NCBI GenBank assembly: GCA_037355855.1 | Contig: CM074763.1 | Location: 3,100,001 to 3,164,000 of the forward strand | Direction of reading: 5' to 3' | Source: Pseudo-nitzschia pungens | Taxonomy: Eukaryota; Bacillariophyta; Bacillariophyceae; Bacillariales; Bacillariaceae | DNA: 64,000 nt | In this document: positions 63,161 through 64,000 of the stretch, one piece after another | How positions within the stretch are numbered: position 1 is the stretch's first letter | Layout of the letters: each line of letters begins with the position of its first letter | The notes under the pieces: generated by a model | Database searches by the model: none | What the model saw: only the letters and a program-made list of their open reading frames with translations | Told to the model about the DNA's origin: nothing | Translations under genes and position numbers: made by a program

Positions 63161-64000
63161 TTAGTGATCGACGAGAAAGTCGGGCATCACAAAGGCTTCC
63201 ATCCCGCCCTCGCTGGTCACACGATGGGTCACAATGGGTGATGGCTTCCAGCTCGAGGAGGATCGGTCACCACTCGGCGTTGTCGTCGTTGTCGTTGTTT
63301 CGAATCGCACGACCCTTCGCACGCGATGGAGCGCAGCATCGGCCACCTCCTGCGAGCGATTGGTGTAGACGGTGACAAGAACATCGCCGTCCACCACCAC
63401 GTCCCCGGTTTGTTTGCCAAAGACGAGACCGGCTTGCCCATCGACGTCGTCGCTGGCCTTGAATCTCCCGGCCCCCAACACGACGGCGACGTCTCCAACT
63501 TCCTTGGCGGGAATGTCGACAATGCGGGTGCAGACGGTGTTCCCCGTTGCTGCTGCTGCGGCGGCTGCTGTTCCGGCGTCTTCCTCCTTCCGGTACACCC
63601 ACGCGGCAAGGTATTTGGCCCGGGGAATCGAGCCGGGGGTGTCCAGGGCCGTGTGCACGTGGGTGGCTTCGGCCCCCTGCGCCAGGAGCATCCGCCGAAA
63701 GGTTTGGAGGACTTTCCCGGAGTCGAGCACCTCGTGCGCATGTCGGATGCACTCTTCGAGGCTCATCCCCGCGTATTTTCGGTAAGACGCTCCGTCGTCC
63801 TCGTCGTCCGCGCCGGTGGTTCCGCCATCCTCCGGACCGCTGCTATGGCTGCGACTGCGACTCCCGCAGCTCTGGTAGAGCATCTGCCCGGCCTGGACGA
63901 CCACCAGTGCGATCAGATCCCGACCCAGCCGGAGCCTATCGTGGCCGAGGTTTCCCTTCATGACGTCGATGCATTCCTCGACCTCCAGCCAGTTTCCGAC
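63161..64000 (-). CDS. Thymidine/pyrimidine-nucleoside phosphorylase, C-terminal part (5' end outside window)
   Basis: The frame is open to the right edge, so 280 residues of the C-terminal half are visible. The visible start VGNWLEVEECIDV matches the GNxLEVxE motif of the family at the beginning of the second half of the enzyme. LIALVVVQAGQMLY, HAHEVLDSGKVLQTFRRMLLAQGA (split here as HAHEVLDSGK and FRRMLLAQGA), IPAKEVGDVAVVLGAGRF, DDVDGQAGLVFGKQTGDVV and VTVYTNRSQEVADAAL follow. The LGAGR...D.VD...G...GK.GD.V pattern is typical of the C-terminal alpha/beta domain. The enzyme phosphorolyses thymidine (and uridine in the bacterial type) to base and sugar phosphate. Low-complexity inserts (Ser/Arg, Ala, Thr) are diatom-like. 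The phosphate- and nucleoside-binding half is outside the window, so activity cannot be judged. Confidence 0.85.
   Translation of the reverse strand, partial: VGNWLEVEECIDVMKGNLGHDRLRLGRDLIALVVVQAGQMLYQSCGSRSRSHSSGPEDGGTTGADDEDDGASYRKYAGMSLEECIRHAHEVLDSGKVLQTFRRMLLAQGAEATHVHTALDTPGSIPRAKYLAAWVYRKEEDAGTAAAAAAATGNTVCTRIVDIPAKEVGDVAVVLGAGRFKASDDVDGQAGLVFGKQTGDVVVDGDVLVTVYTNRSQEVADAALHRVRRVVRFETTTTTTTPSGDRSSSSWKPSPIVTHRVTSEGGMEAFVMPDFLVDH

Overview
This is a nuclear fragment from a photosynthetic stramenopile, most likely a pennate diatom. The evidence is a set of spliced genes with short GT-AG introns (about 60-320 nt); several proteins whose N-termini combine a signal peptide with an Ala/Phe cleavage motif typical of secondary-plastid targeting; thylakoid-lumen candidates; an aspartokinase-homoserine dehydrogenase fusion; and diatom-style Asn/Tyr/Gly-rich and Pro/Thr-rich proteins. 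I cannot name the genus from sequence alone.

Layout. 1-9.7 kb: 3' end of an STI1-domain co-chaperone, an N/Y/G-rich membrane protein, a two-exon membrane protein, a macro-domain (ADP-ribose) protein, and a FAIM-like beta protein with a P/Q-rich tail. 10.8-19.2 kb: a CLASP/TOG microtubule protein with broken frame, a 408-bp inverted-repeat element, an M6 metalloprotease, and a probable plastid protein. 19.2-23.5 kb: a gene desert holding the decayed, partly inverted remains of a DUF4116 repeat gene. 23.5-39.3 kb: a HOP2-like meiotic protein fused to two unusual zinc-finger modules, a lumen protein, a PX-BAR sorting nexin, a conserved two-part membrane protein, a DUF1499 lumen protein, a DUF3593/DUF2499 plastid membrane protein, and COP9 signalosome subunit 4. 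39.3-45.6 kb: repeat-rich DNA around a small CxCxxC plastid protein and an intact DUF4116 repeat gene. 45.6-54.8 kb: aspartokinase fused to a homoserine dehydrogenase domain that has lost its catalytic lysines, a 2H phosphoesterase, and a trypsin-like protease. 57-64 kb: an MFSD8-like transporter, RNase HII, and the 3' part of a thymidine phosphorylase.

The genes form no operon and most are housekeeping. Shared themes are plastid function (lumen proteins, DUF1499, DUF3593/DUF2499, the Cys-rich protein, RNase HII), secreted proteolysis (M6 and S1 proteases) and endosome/vesicle biology (sorting nexin, MFSD8-like). Between genes the DNA is built from a small set of short words (ACCGGT, CGTACG, TAAGGTTAC, CTAGTA) plus two related ~150-bp tandem arrays and a dispersed repeat pair. 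Five of the larger genes show single-step frame changes that I could not explain by introns; these are either consensus errors or real lesions and are flagged one by one.
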